From contig CAYREF010000032.1 in the NCBI GenBank assembly GCA_964423265.1, forward strand, positions 1-22,488: a stretch of 22,488 nucleotides of DNA, in the 5' to 3' direction. This DNA is from M55B165 sp964423265 (GTDB lineage Bacteria > Actinomycetota > Humimicrobiia > Humimicrobiales > Humimicrobiaceae). Positions 7,939-15,353 of this stretch are shown piece by piece. The notes below the pieces were generated by a model. That model did no database searches, was not told the origin of the DNA, and saw only the letters and a list, made by a program, of their open reading frames with translations. The translations under genes were made by a program, and so were the position numbers. Position 1 is the first letter of the stretch; each line of letters starts with the position of its first letter.

Positions 7939-9024
7939 TTATTCTATAGTTGATAATTCTTCCCAAAAACTTATATAAGCATCCACAACTTCCTGGGGGT
8001 AATTTAATTGCCATTTAAGGCTGGACAATTCTTCAGGCGTAAATACATAAAGTTCTTTATCAATGCCTTCAGCAAGGTCGATTGAGCCCTTGACAGTAGT
8101 GGTAAAACCGCCGTCTTCCAGCACAATAGCAGCAATATCAGGCTTTAACATAAAATCAATAAATTCATACGCCCCTTCCGCATTGGCAGCAGAAGAAGGG
8201 ATCATAAAAGTATCCGTCCAACCAAAACCTCCGCTGGCCGGCAGAACATATTTAAACTTGGGATCTGAAGCTGCAAGCTTCCTTGCTCCCCCATCCCATA
8301 TATGGGCAACCCATATTTCTTCATTTTTTAATAGGTCCAGCACTTCTGCTCCGGTATTATAAAATTTTAATACATTATTCCTCAACTCTATTGCCTTACC
8401 CTTTATCCTCTCAAGTGTAGCCTCAGGATTAGTCATCAATTCACTTCTAGGTATTCCCAATAGATCCATGCAAATCATAAGGGACTCTGCAGAATTCCTT
8501 GAAGAAACCCTGGATTTTAGCTCTGGTTCAAATAACACTTCCCAGCCCATACCTTCAATTGATTGGGCATATTTATTTGTATTAATCACCAGACCGCTGG
8601 TTCCAAAAATATAGGGGATTGCATATGTATCCCCCGAACCTAAATTTTTTCCATCCCACATGCTCCAGTCCTGGTCTTTAAAAGATTCGGAAACATTCTT
8701 ATAATTTTCTAGCTTATCTAAATCTAGCGGTATAGCTAAATTCTCCACATAGAACCTGTTTACCTGATTCTGTGTTGGCATTACCAGATCTGCTTTTCCC
8801 CCGCTTTTAAGCAGGTTAAAAGTTGCCGCATTATCGGATATAAGGTTAGCCCTTAACTTAATACCTGATTCTTCCTCAAACTGCTCTATTACCCTCTCTG
8901 GAAGATATCCGTCCCAAACATATACAATCAATTCTTTGGAAGACTCAACAGGTTTATTGCATCCAGCAGCATAAAATACTATTACAACCAACAGGATTAA
9001 AATTATTATTCCAATTTTTTTCAC
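7939..9024 (-). CDS. potD: polyamine-type ABC transporter substrate-binding lipoprotein PotD
   Basis: A 361-residue solute-binding lipoprotein. A positively charged N-terminus, hydrophobic stretch and lipobox AAGC put the lipidated Cys at residue 22, so the mature protein is anchored on the outer face of the membrane. The fold follows PotD/PotF: YVWDGYLPERVIEQFEEESGI (34-54), ADLVMPTQNQVNRF (about 79-92) and YAIPYIFGTSGLVINT (about 134-149) line the ligand cleft. These match the Trp/Tyr/Asp-rich cleft of polyamine binders, but the exact ligand (putrescine, spermidine or another amine) cannot be read off. The start is GTG at 9024, with GGGGGA just upstream. The gene lies 38 bases after potC. 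Confidence 0.88.
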   Translation of the reverse strand: MKKIGIIILILLVVIVFYAAGCNKPVESSKELIVYVWDGYLPERVIEQFEEESGIKLRANLISDNAATFNLLKSGGKADLVMPTQNQVNRFYVENLAIPLDLDKLENYKNVSESFKDQDWSMWDGKNLGSGDTYAIPYIFGTSGLVINTNKYAQSIEGMGWEVLFEPELKSRVSSRNSAESLMICMDLLGIPRSELMTNPEATLERIKGKAIELRNNVLKFYNTGAEVLDLLKNEEIWVAHIWDGGARKLAASDPKFKYVLPASGGFGWTDTFMIPSSAANAEGAYEFIDFMLKPDIAAIVLEDGGFTTTVKGSIDLAEGIDKELYVFTPEELSSLKWQLNYPQEVVDAYISFWEELSTIE

Positions 9025-9062
9025 GTTTTCCCCCGGACCTTTATATTAACGGTTAAGATAAA

Positions 9063-9860
9063 TCATATCTTTTTTTTATAAATTTTTCTATACAGCTTTC
9101 TGGAGAGCAGTAGCAATAAAATTATGGTAAATGAAAATACAGTAATTAGAACAGAAATTACATTTATCTTAGGAGATATGCCAAACCTCAGCTGGGAGAA
9201 AATATACACAGGCAAGGTAATATTATTCCCTATTAAAAAATAGGCCACTATGAATTCATTCCAGCTAATCATAAACGCAAAAAGCCATCCCGCAACCAAA
9301 GAAGGTGCCAAAAAAGGCAGCACAACATCCCTTAAACTCATAACCCATTTAGCCCCCAGGTCAACAGAAGCTTCCTGCAGCTCGGTAGGAAATTCTTCTA
9401 TCCTGGCCATTATTATTAAAAAAACATAACTCATGCTAATGGATGTATGTGAAATTATAACTGTGGGAATCCCCAATGGTATATGGATAGTCTTAAAAAA
9501 AACTAGGGACGATATGGCTATAGTAAGGCTGGGCATAAGAACCGGTAAAAGTAAAATAACTATAAACAAAAAAGCCTTTCCTGCCCTGCCCCTGAAAATG
9601 CCTATCGCTAAAAGGCAACCTAAAAAAGTAGAGATGCTGGAAGAAGAAACTGCGATAACTACGCTATTATTTATGGCATCAATTGCCACTCTATCTTCAA
9701 ATAATTCCTTAAACCAATGCCATGTAAAGCCCTCCAGCGGAAAATTGTAGCCCTCCCCTTTATTCCAGGCAAAAATAAAAATCAGAATAATAGGGATAAA
9801 AATATAAAGGAAAAACATGGCGGTATAGATATATAGCAGAACTGGCTTTCCCTTTTTCAT
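9063..9860 (-). CDS. potC: polyamine-type ABC transporter permease PotC
   Basis: A 265-residue inner-membrane permease of the binding-protein-dependent type, with six predicted membrane helices. The cytoplasmic EAA loop that docks on the ATPase is visible as ELQEASVDLGAKWVMSLRDVVLPFLAPSL (about 155-183), including the conserved Glu-Ala and Gly. Together with PotB it should form the heterodimeric channel. Its ATG follows the potB stop by two bases. A GAGGGGG stretch within the end of potB, about 11 bases away, may serve as ribosome-binding site. Confidence 0.9.
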   Translation of the reverse strand: MKKGKPVLLYIYTAMFFLYIFIPIILIFIFAWNKGEGYNFPLEGFTWHWFKELFEDRVAIDAINNSVVIAVSSSSISTFLGCLLAIGIFRGRAGKAFLFIVILLLPVLMPSLTIAISSLVFFKTIHIPLGIPTVIISHTSISMSYVFLIIMARIEEFPTELQEASVDLGAKWVMSLRDVVLPFLAPSLVAGWLFAFMISWNEFIVAYFLIGNNITLPVYIFSQLRFGISPKINVISVLITVFSFTIILLLLLSRKLYRKIYKKKI

Positions 9861-9862
9861 TT

Positions 9863-10717
9863 TCAGGCATCCCCCCTCTTATAAATTGACTCCAGGCCAA
9901 AAATCCTAGCGTAAAATAAAACTAAAGCAATGGAAAGAGCTGCTAGGGCTACTGTAAATGCAGAGCCAAAGTTCCAATTGCCTACAACATTAAATTGGTT
10001 TTCAATAACATTTCCAATCATCATCGAACTTGTACCTCCAAGTATTGCAGGAACCACAAAGGTTCCCAGGGTGGGGATAAATACAAGAAGGGTTCCCGCA
10101 AATATTCCAGTTAAGCTTAACTTAAATGTAATATCAAAAAAAGCCCTGGTCCTGGATGCTCCCAAATCCATGGATGCTTCTATCAGAGAATTATCTATCC
10201 TTTTAAGGGCAGCATATAACGGAAGCACCATCATGGGGGTGTAAGTATATACCAGGCCAAGCAGTACAGAGGTCTGTGTATACAGTATCCTCAGGGGATC
10301 ATCTATTATCTTTAAAGACAACAGAAATTGGTTTAAAATTCCATTCTCAGACAAAAGGAGCTTCCAGGCAAAAATCCTTATGAGATAATTTATCCAGAAC
10401 GGAACCATTAAAACTACTATAAGCAGCCTATCATGCCTGGTTTTCTTAGCCAAGAAATATGCAACAGGATAAGAGAAAATAATAGATAATACTGTGGTAA
10501 TAATACTTATTTTTAAAGACCTTAAAAGTATTATTAAATAATGTTTTTTTTGAAACAGTTGTAGAAAATTCTCTAATGTAAATTCAAGGCTCCCTGCAGA
10601 TATGGCCTGTTTTGTAAAAGCATAAATAAAGATTACAGACAGGGGAAGCAAAAAGAAAACAAAAAACCACATCAGCCCAGGATACACAAGAATCGAATTT
10701 TTATTTCTTACAGTCAT
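9863..10717 (-). CDS. potB: polyamine-type ABC transporter permease PotB
   Basis: A 284-residue permease with six predicted membrane helices, an N-terminal MWFFVFFLLPL segment typical of PotB, and the EAA loop SLIEASMDLGASRTRAFFDI (about 176-195). It pairs with PotC as the transport channel. The ATG begins five bases after the stop of the CDF gene, and the intervening sequence is A-rich with no Shine-Dalgarno, so initiation probably depends on ribosomes finishing the CDF gene. The order potB-potC-potD-potA differs from the potABCD order of E. coli. Confidence 0.9.
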   Translation of the reverse strand: MTVRNKNSILVYPGLMWFFVFFLLPLSVIFIYAFTKQAISAGSLEFTLENFLQLFQKKHYLIILLRSLKISIITTVLSIIFSYPVAYFLAKKTRHDRLLIVVLMVPFWINYLIRIFAWKLLLSENGILNQFLLSLKIIDDPLRILYTQTSVLLGLVYTYTPMMVLPLYAALKRIDNSLIEASMDLGASRTRAFFDITFKLSLTGIFAGTLLVFIPTLGTFVVPAILGGTSSMMIGNVIENQFNVVGNWNFGSAFTVALAALSIALVLFYARIFGLESIYKRGDA

Positions 10718-10722
10718 CTTTT

Positions 10723-11607
10723 TTAAATTATTTCAATAGTGCTCTCAATTATTTCATATTTTTCCCATAAAAATTTCTTAACCTGGCCTAATATCTCATC
10801 AGAATTTGAAGTAATTTTAATATTTGCTGTTAAGACAATAATATCACTTGAAATGCTCCATACCCTAATTCCTTCCACTTTTTTAATCTCCGGAAATTTC
10901 TTTTTTAAATCCCTCTTTATCATGTCGGCATTAAGGCCACGGGGAGCAATTTCCAGCAATATCCTGGAGGAGTCCCTGATTATGCTAATTGCCCAGTATA
11001 TAATCAGTCCGGATATCCCAATACTTATTATCGGATCCAGCAGCGACCAGTTAGTGTAAAAAATGACTATGCCCGCAATAACAATGCCTACCGAAGAAAC
11101 AGCATCCCCGATCAAGTGGTAGAAAACACTTTTTACGCTTAAATTTTTCTTAAACCCGCTTTTAAGTATAAAAATGCTGGCAAGGTTTACTACCAGCCCA
11201 ATTACGGCAATTATTATCATCTGCAAAGCCGTTATCTGCCTTGGGCTTACTATCCTTGCAATTGCTTCATAAATAAAAAAACCGGCAATTCCTAGAAGGA
11301 ATAAGCCATTTATAAGGGCAGCTAATATCTCAACCCTGTATAGCCCAAAAGTTTGATGTCCAGTAGGCTCCTTCCTGGCAATTATAATTGATACAAGACT
11401 AATAGCAATAGCAAGGCTATGGGTAAACATATGCCCGGCATCGCTTAACAATGCTATGCTTCCAGTAAAAATGCCCCCTATAATTTCTACCACCATAACT
11501 ACCAAAGTTATGGATAACGATATTATTAACCGCCTGCTTGCGATATTCCTGTATTCAAATAATTCCTCAAAAGGGTCTGCGGTATCTTTTTTATGTTTAT
11601 GTTCCAT
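10723..11607 (-). CDS. cation diffusion facilitator (CDF) metal exporter
   Basis: A 294-residue CDF protein, a proton-coupled exporter of divalent metals (commonly Zn2+), with six membrane helices and a C-terminal cytoplasmic domain (about 205-294). A short His/Lys-rich N-terminus (EHKHKK) precedes the first helix. The membrane metal site normally uses HxxxD in helix 2 and HxxxD in helix 5. Helix 5 has it (H164-x3-D168 in YHLIGDAVSS), but helix 2 reads DAGHMFTH, giving H59-x3-H63, so the Asp is replaced by His. I recall similar DAGHMFTH variants in other bacterial CDFs, so this is probably a real subfamily with altered metal preference and not an error. It is the first gene of the tight cluster with potBCDA. 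Confidence 0.9.
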   Translation of the reverse strand: MEHKHKKDTADPFEELFEYRNIASRRLIISLSITLVVMVVEIIGGIFTGSIALLSDAGHMFTHSLAIAISLVSIIIARKEPTGHQTFGLYRVEILAALINGLFLLGIAGFFIYEAIARIVSPRQITALQMIIIAVIGLVVNLASIFILKSGFKKNLSVKSVFYHLIGDAVSSVGIVIAGIVIFYTNWSLLDPIISIGISGLIIYWAISIIRDSSRILLEIAPRGLNADMIKRDLKKKFPEIKKVEGIRVWSISSDIIVLTANIKITSNSDEILGQVKKFLWEKYEIIESTIEII

Positions 11608-11618
11608 ATAAGCTAAAC

Positions 11619-11650
11619 ATTTATAATTATAATCTTTTTAAATTATAAAT
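11619..11650. promoter_or_regulatory. inverted repeat upstream of the CDF-pot cluster
   Basis: ATTTATAATT (11619-11628) and AATTATAAAT (11641-11650) are perfect 10-bp inverted arms with a 12-base spacer, so arm centres are 22 bases apart (about two helical turns). It lies 12-43 bases before the CDF start and overlaps TATAAT-like -10 candidates. It also contains the 12-bp palindrome TTATAATTATAA (11621-11632), resembling AT-rich Fur-family boxes. The AT richness makes chance occurrence possible. Confidence 0.35.
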
Positions 11651-11713
11651 CAGTTATGCCATATTTTTAAAGTTAGATAAATAAAAGGCTGGAAAGACAC
11701 TGGAAAAGCTAAA

Positions 11714-12721
11714 TTAAATCCCCTGCTGCTTAAACTTTAATTTATTCCCGAAGGCAATAAGCACAACCAGCATTAGGGCAACTGTTATCGAAATTGTAAT
11801 GATATTTGAAATCCAAAAATCTCCCATATTGTCTGTATCGATAAATACATTTTTAAATATCCTGAACATCCAGTAATTTGGGAAAGGATATAAAAATATT
11901 TCATACCTTTCAGGAATGAAAATTGAAGCTGCCGGCAGCAGGGTAAAAGGCAAGGAAAGTACCTTAGCCACAGCAATTCCTTTTATCTGGTTATCTGCAA
12001 TTCCTCCCACGGTGATTCCAAGCAATATGCCCAGGCTGCTTGAAAAAATAACCCCTACAATAAGTTTCCAGAAGTTAATATTAGCTCCAAGCAAGATTAC
12101 ACTGCTGGCAGCTGACAAAAGCAAGCTAAGTGCTAAAACTATAATAGACCTGGCCAATAATAAATGAGCCAGCCTTATCGGAGATATTGACAATGCTTTT
12201 ATGGCTCCGGTTTCCTTTTCATCTATAATATTAAAGCCTACCATCATGCCCGCCATTAAAATAGACATTAGGATTAAAAATATTGCTGTATACTGCTTCA
12301 ACAGTGACCTGTTGTCCCCCAGGACAGTATATCTATGCTCAGCCGCACTCCCATCCCTTAATATGCTTTCCAGTATTATGGCCACCGCTTCACCTAATTC
12401 ACTGTTTTCATTTCCTTCAAGAATTATCCTGTAGCTGCCATTCTCCTTTATTATCCCCGCAACGTCATCATTGGCACTAACCCTCTCCCTTATCTTTCCG
12501 CCACTTCCAAAGGTTTCCACGGTCCCATAGCTTTCTAGTTCTCCTATTAAATTGCCTTCTTCTGAATTCACCGCAAAAGTAAGGCTGCCGCTTTCAAAGG
12601 AAGGAATAAAAAGTGCCATTATAACAGCAATAAGGATAGGAGCAATAATCATATAGAGGATAATATTATCCCTCCTGGCCAAGGTAAAATCTTTAAACAG
12701 AAGGCTTATAATCTTTGCCAT
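11714..12721 (-). CDS. ABC-2 type exporter permease (second)
   Basis: A 335-residue membrane protein of the ABC-2 permease family. One helix near the N-terminus (about 18-42) is followed by an extracytoplasmic domain (about 43-145) and five further helices (from about 147 to 330), the usual plan of drug or lipid exporters. The sequence after the third helix (EKETGAIKALSISPIRLAHLLLARS, about 168-192) is the cytoplasmic elbow that contacts the ATPase. It overlaps the preceding permease by one base (TAATG), so the two are translationally coupled and probably form a heterodimer. It closes the tetR operon. The exported substrate is unknown; the arrangement recalls the fluoroquinolone-type export systems. 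Confidence 0.85.
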   Translation of the reverse strand: MAKIISLLFKDFTLARRDNIILYMIIAPILIAVIMALFIPSFESGSLTFAVNSEEGNLIGELESYGTVETFGSGGKIRERVSANDDVAGIIKENGSYRIILEGNENSELGEAVAIILESILRDGSAAEHRYTVLGDNRSLLKQYTAIFLILMSILMAGMMVGFNIIDEKETGAIKALSISPIRLAHLLLARSIIVLALSLLLSAASSVILLGANINFWKLIVGVIFSSSLGILLGITVGGIADNQIKGIAVAKVLSLPFTLLPAASIFIPERYEIFLYPFPNYWMFRIFKNVFIDTDNMGDFWISNIITISITVALMLVVLIAFGNKLKFKQQGI

Positions 12722-13767
12722 TACGTTCTTCCTCCGCTCCTCATGATTTTATTCCTAACCCCCCAGTAACATGCTCCGAATACCACAACCGCTTCAACTA
12801 ATAGAATAATAACTATAGGAGCCATATAACCCTCTTTGCCGGTTGGAAATAGAATTTCCCTTACTCCGAATAGTATGGGATAGGATGGCATCCACCTAAG
12901 ATAGGAAGGAGAAAAAGATGGGTTGAAGTAAGAGACTGTGGGAAGCTGCAACAAAGCCAGCACGGTAAAGGAAACTATAATAAATTCCGAAATATTTTTA
13001 AAAAACACGCTTAAAAAAAGGCCCAGAAGAGACATAAATATACTTGACAGAACAATAATGGTAATCAGATTTATATAATCAACATTAAGGCCTGCGGTAA
13101 ACATTACTGAGGCCACCCCATATAATATCCCCATTATAGTTATCACTGATACTTTTGACCATATATACTGCATAGTCCCGCTTGAGCTTACCCTGTAAGC
13201 ATGTATACTCCTCTCTTCCTTTTCTTGAAAAGACGTAACAGCTATTAGCAAAAAACCAAACATGACAACCTCAAAAGTTAAAAACAGGGGTATGAAATTC
13301 TTATTGAAAGGAATTGGTGCAGACTTTTCCCTCATATATTCAATGCTGATATTGCCTGCTTCCTCTCTTCCGGATATTTTGGCCGCTACATAATCTAGCG
13401 CTGCTTTTACTACATTTAAAGTTTTATCGGAAACCTTATTCCTGGATATTATTTCAAATTCAAGATTATTTACATCTCCCCTGACAGCTATTCCAATGCT
13501 TCCCCTACTATCCTTTATAGCTTCAATAAATTTATCATAATCTTTGTACAGGACTGCTTCTTCTCCTGATGCTTTTATAAAATTTTCAATAACTTTATTT
13601 TCTGTGCCATCATAAAAAATCTCCTCGGGAGCTATATTTACCTGTTCAGGTATTACAAAATTTACCAATACTACAAACAATATGGCCAGTGCAATAATAG
13701 CATAATGAAATCCGCTCCTGATAGTATTAAGGGAATCAATTTTAAATAAGCTAAAAAATTTTCTCAT
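12721..13767 (-). CDS. ABC-2 type exporter permease (first)
   Basis: A 348-residue ABC-2 permease with an N-terminal helix (about 21-42), a large extracytoplasmic loop (about 43-160) and five later helices. The elbow motif EKEERSIHAYRVSSSGTMQYIWSK (about 182-205) corresponds to the coupling region seen in its partner. Its start abuts the stop of the ATPase gene with no gap and its stop overlaps the next start, so it is part of a single coupled unit. The two permeases share architecture but differ clearly in sequence, which points to an asymmetric exporter. Confidence 0.85.
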   Translation of the reverse strand: MRKFFSLFKIDSLNTIRSGFHYAIIALAILFVVLVNFVIPEQVNIAPEEIFYDGTENKVIENFIKASGEEAVLYKDYDKFIEAIKDSRGSIGIAVRGDVNNLEFEIISRNKVSDKTLNVVKAALDYVAAKISGREEAGNISIEYMREKSAPIPFNKNFIPLFLTFEVVMFGFLLIAVTSFQEKEERSIHAYRVSSSGTMQYIWSKVSVITIMGILYGVASVMFTAGLNVDYINLITIIVLSSIFMSLLGLFLSVFFKNISEFIIVSFTVLALLQLPTVSYFNPSFSPSYLRWMPSYPILFGVREILFPTGKEGYMAPIVIILLVEAVVVFGACYWGVRNKIMRSGGRT

Positions 13768-14622
13768 CTATACTAACTTTCGGCCGGTAAGCTTAATAAA
13801 GATCTGCTCTAAGGTAGCCTCCTGTGAATGCACGGCCTGGATATCATTTTTGTTTACTATTTCATTAAAAGCGTTAAGGTCCCCCCTCTTTTCCAAAAAC
13901 AATACTTTACTTAGTAACTTGCCCTTATCCGCATATTCTAACTTAACTGCTTTGCTGCCATATTTCAGTTTTAAATTCCTAGGTGAATCAGTCGCTACCA
14001 GACTGCCTTCATTTATGAATGAAACCCGGTCGCAGAGCTCATCCGCTATAAACATATTATGGGTGGTTAAAAATATAGTCCTGCCGGCTTCTTTTTCCTT
14101 AAGGATTATGTCTTTTATTTTCTTGGCAAGCAAAGGGTCCAACCCAGCAGTAGGCTCATCCAAAAACAGAATACCGGGGCTATTTATTAGTGACCTAGCA
14201 AAGGTAAGTCTTTGCTTCATGCCCTTAGAATAGTTGGAAGCCCTCTTGTTGGCAGCACTTTTCAGACCTACCATATCGAGAAGCCTTATAGGATCCTTGG
14301 TTTCAACATCATATAATCCGCCAAAGTATTGTAAGTTTTCAAATCCAGTAAGCTTTAAGTATAAAGTAGGATCTTCAAATGAAACACCGATTCTGTTAAA
14401 AAAACCCGACTTCATTTTTTTTATTGAAATGCCATCATATAATACCTCTCCCTGCTGGATTGGAAGCAAGCCTATCATAATATTCTGGACAGTAGTTTTT
14501 CCTGCACCACTTGGGCCTAAAAACCCGAATATTTCCCCTTTTTCTATCTTAAAAGAGATATTGTTAACTGCATAATTTCCCTTACCCTCATAGTCATGGA
14601 ACAAATTTTTAACTTCTATCAT
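13768..14622 (-). CDS. ABC-2 type exporter ATPase
   Basis: A 284-residue ATP-binding subunit energising the two permeases encoded after it. Walker A GPSGAGKTT (36-44), signature YSKGM (131-135, in place of LSGGQ, as is common in ABC-2 exporters), Walker B ILFLDEP (151-157) and switch His H188 are present. The Q-loop reads GVSFEDPTLY (79-88), with Glu83 where most ABC ATPases have Gln. I associate this with a drug-export subfamily, so it may be a family trait. A C-terminal extension (about 215-284) follows the core. The ATG is two bases after the tetR stop, with AGGAAA inside the end of tetR as ribosome-binding site. Confidence 0.88.
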   Translation of the reverse strand: MIEVKNLFHDYEGKGNYAVNNISFKIEKGEIFGFLGPSGAGKTTVQNIMIGLLPIQQGEVLYDGISIKKMKSGFFNRIGVSFEDPTLYLKLTGFENLQYFGGLYDVETKDPIRLLDMVGLKSAANKRASNYSKGMKQRLTFARSLINSPGILFLDEPTAGLDPLLAKKIKDIILKEKEAGRTIFLTTHNMFIADELCDRVSFINEGSLVATDSPRNLKLKYGSKAVKLEYADKGKLLSKVLFLEKRGDLNAFNEIVNKNDIQAVHSQEATLEQIFIKLTGRKLV

Positions 14623-14624
14623 AG

Positions 14625-15248
14625 TTATTTCCTTTTCCCTGATAGCCCAAATTTTATAAAATCAATAAACTTATCAAATGTATCCACTATTTTTTTCAAA
14701 TCTACCTCTTTTCCTTCTAACTGAAAGATAGCATCAAAATTATTCACAAGGCCACTAAGCAGATCAGTTATAAATTTTCTGTCAAAATCTTTTCTAAGCT
14801 CCCCTCTTTCAATAGCCCGGTTAATAACGGGGGCAATGGATTTTTCCAGTTTACCTGAGAATGCCTTTTTCACTTCATCATATATCTTATTCCCCTTTTC
14901 ACTGTAAAATTTCAGGCCTAACTTATGATAATACGGATATTCTAAGGCAAACTCTAATCCGGTTTTTGAATATTCTTTAAATATTTCAAAAATATCTTTT
15001 TCCAGAAATTTCCCTCCCTTTTTTGATAGCTTTTCAGCAAAGAACTCTTCTTTCCTTTCAGCAACTTTCTTAAATATATAGAGGTATAGGTCTTTCTTAT
15101 TTTTAAAGTGGAAATAAAAGGTTCCCTTGCTTAGGCCTGCTTCCTTTATAATCCTGTTAAGAGATGCTTCCCCGTAGCTATGGCTGCCGAATTTCCTAAT
15201 AGCAGCCCGGATCAATTTTTCCTTATTTTTAAAATTATTTTTTTTCAT
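14625..15248 (-). CDS. TetR/AcrR family transcriptional regulator
   Basis: A 207-residue regulator. The N-terminal helix-turn-helix is typical: KLIRAAIRKFGSHSYGEASL then NRIIKEAGLSKGTFYFHFKN (residues about 11-50), with the GTFYFHFK recognition-helix end that is almost diagnostic of TetR proteins. The C-terminal part (about 60-200) is all-helical and should bind the inducer and form the dimer. It is the first gene of an operon with an ABC-2 exporter, and its start is reached through a strong promoter overlapped by a large palindrome, so it very likely represses itself and the exporter until a ligand binds. The inducer may be an exporter substrate but cannot be named. Confidence 0.92.
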   Translation of the reverse strand: MKKNNFKNKEKLIRAAIRKFGSHSYGEASLNRIIKEAGLSKGTFYFHFKNKKDLYLYIFKKVAERKEEFFAEKLSKKGGKFLEKDIFEIFKEYSKTGLEFALEYPYYHKLGLKFYSEKGNKIYDEVKKAFSGKLEKSIAPVINRAIERGELRKDFDRKFITDLLSGLVNNFDAIFQLEGKEVDLKKIVDTFDKFIDFIKFGLSGKRK

Positions 15249-15249
15249 A

Positions 15250-15283
15250 TATAGACCACCTAGTCTAGACTATATGGTCTATA
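15250..15283. promoter_or_regulatory. 34-bp palindromic operator of the tetR-exporter operon
   Basis: A palindrome centred at 15266.5: outer arms TATAGACCA (15250-15258) and TGGTCTATA (15275-15283), inner core TAGTCTAGACTA (15261-15272). Only two base pairs (15259/15274 and 15260/15273) fail to match. It holds four copies of a TAGACYA half-site: 15252-15258, 15261-15267 (inverted), 15266-15272 and 15275-15281 (inverted). It overlaps the -10 box at one end and the AGGTGG ribosome-binding site at the other. The two non-matching pairs fall on the GG of that ribosome-binding site. Confidence 0.85.
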
Positions 15284-15309
15284 ATAATACTTAAAAATCC
15301 TATTGTCAA
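15281..15309 (-). promoter_or_regulatory. promoter of the tetR-exporter operon
   Basis: On the minus strand TTGACA (15309-15304) is a perfect -35, followed by a 17-base spacer and TATTAT (15286-15281), five of six matches to the -10 consensus. Transcription should start near 15274, about 26 bases before the ATG. The -10 box overlaps the distal arm of the operator by three bases, so a bound regulator would exclude polymerase. Confidence 0.75.
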
Positions 15310-15353
15310 TATGGAAAAAGATTTTTTGTTATTTCCTGTCCTGCAGGGCAGCC

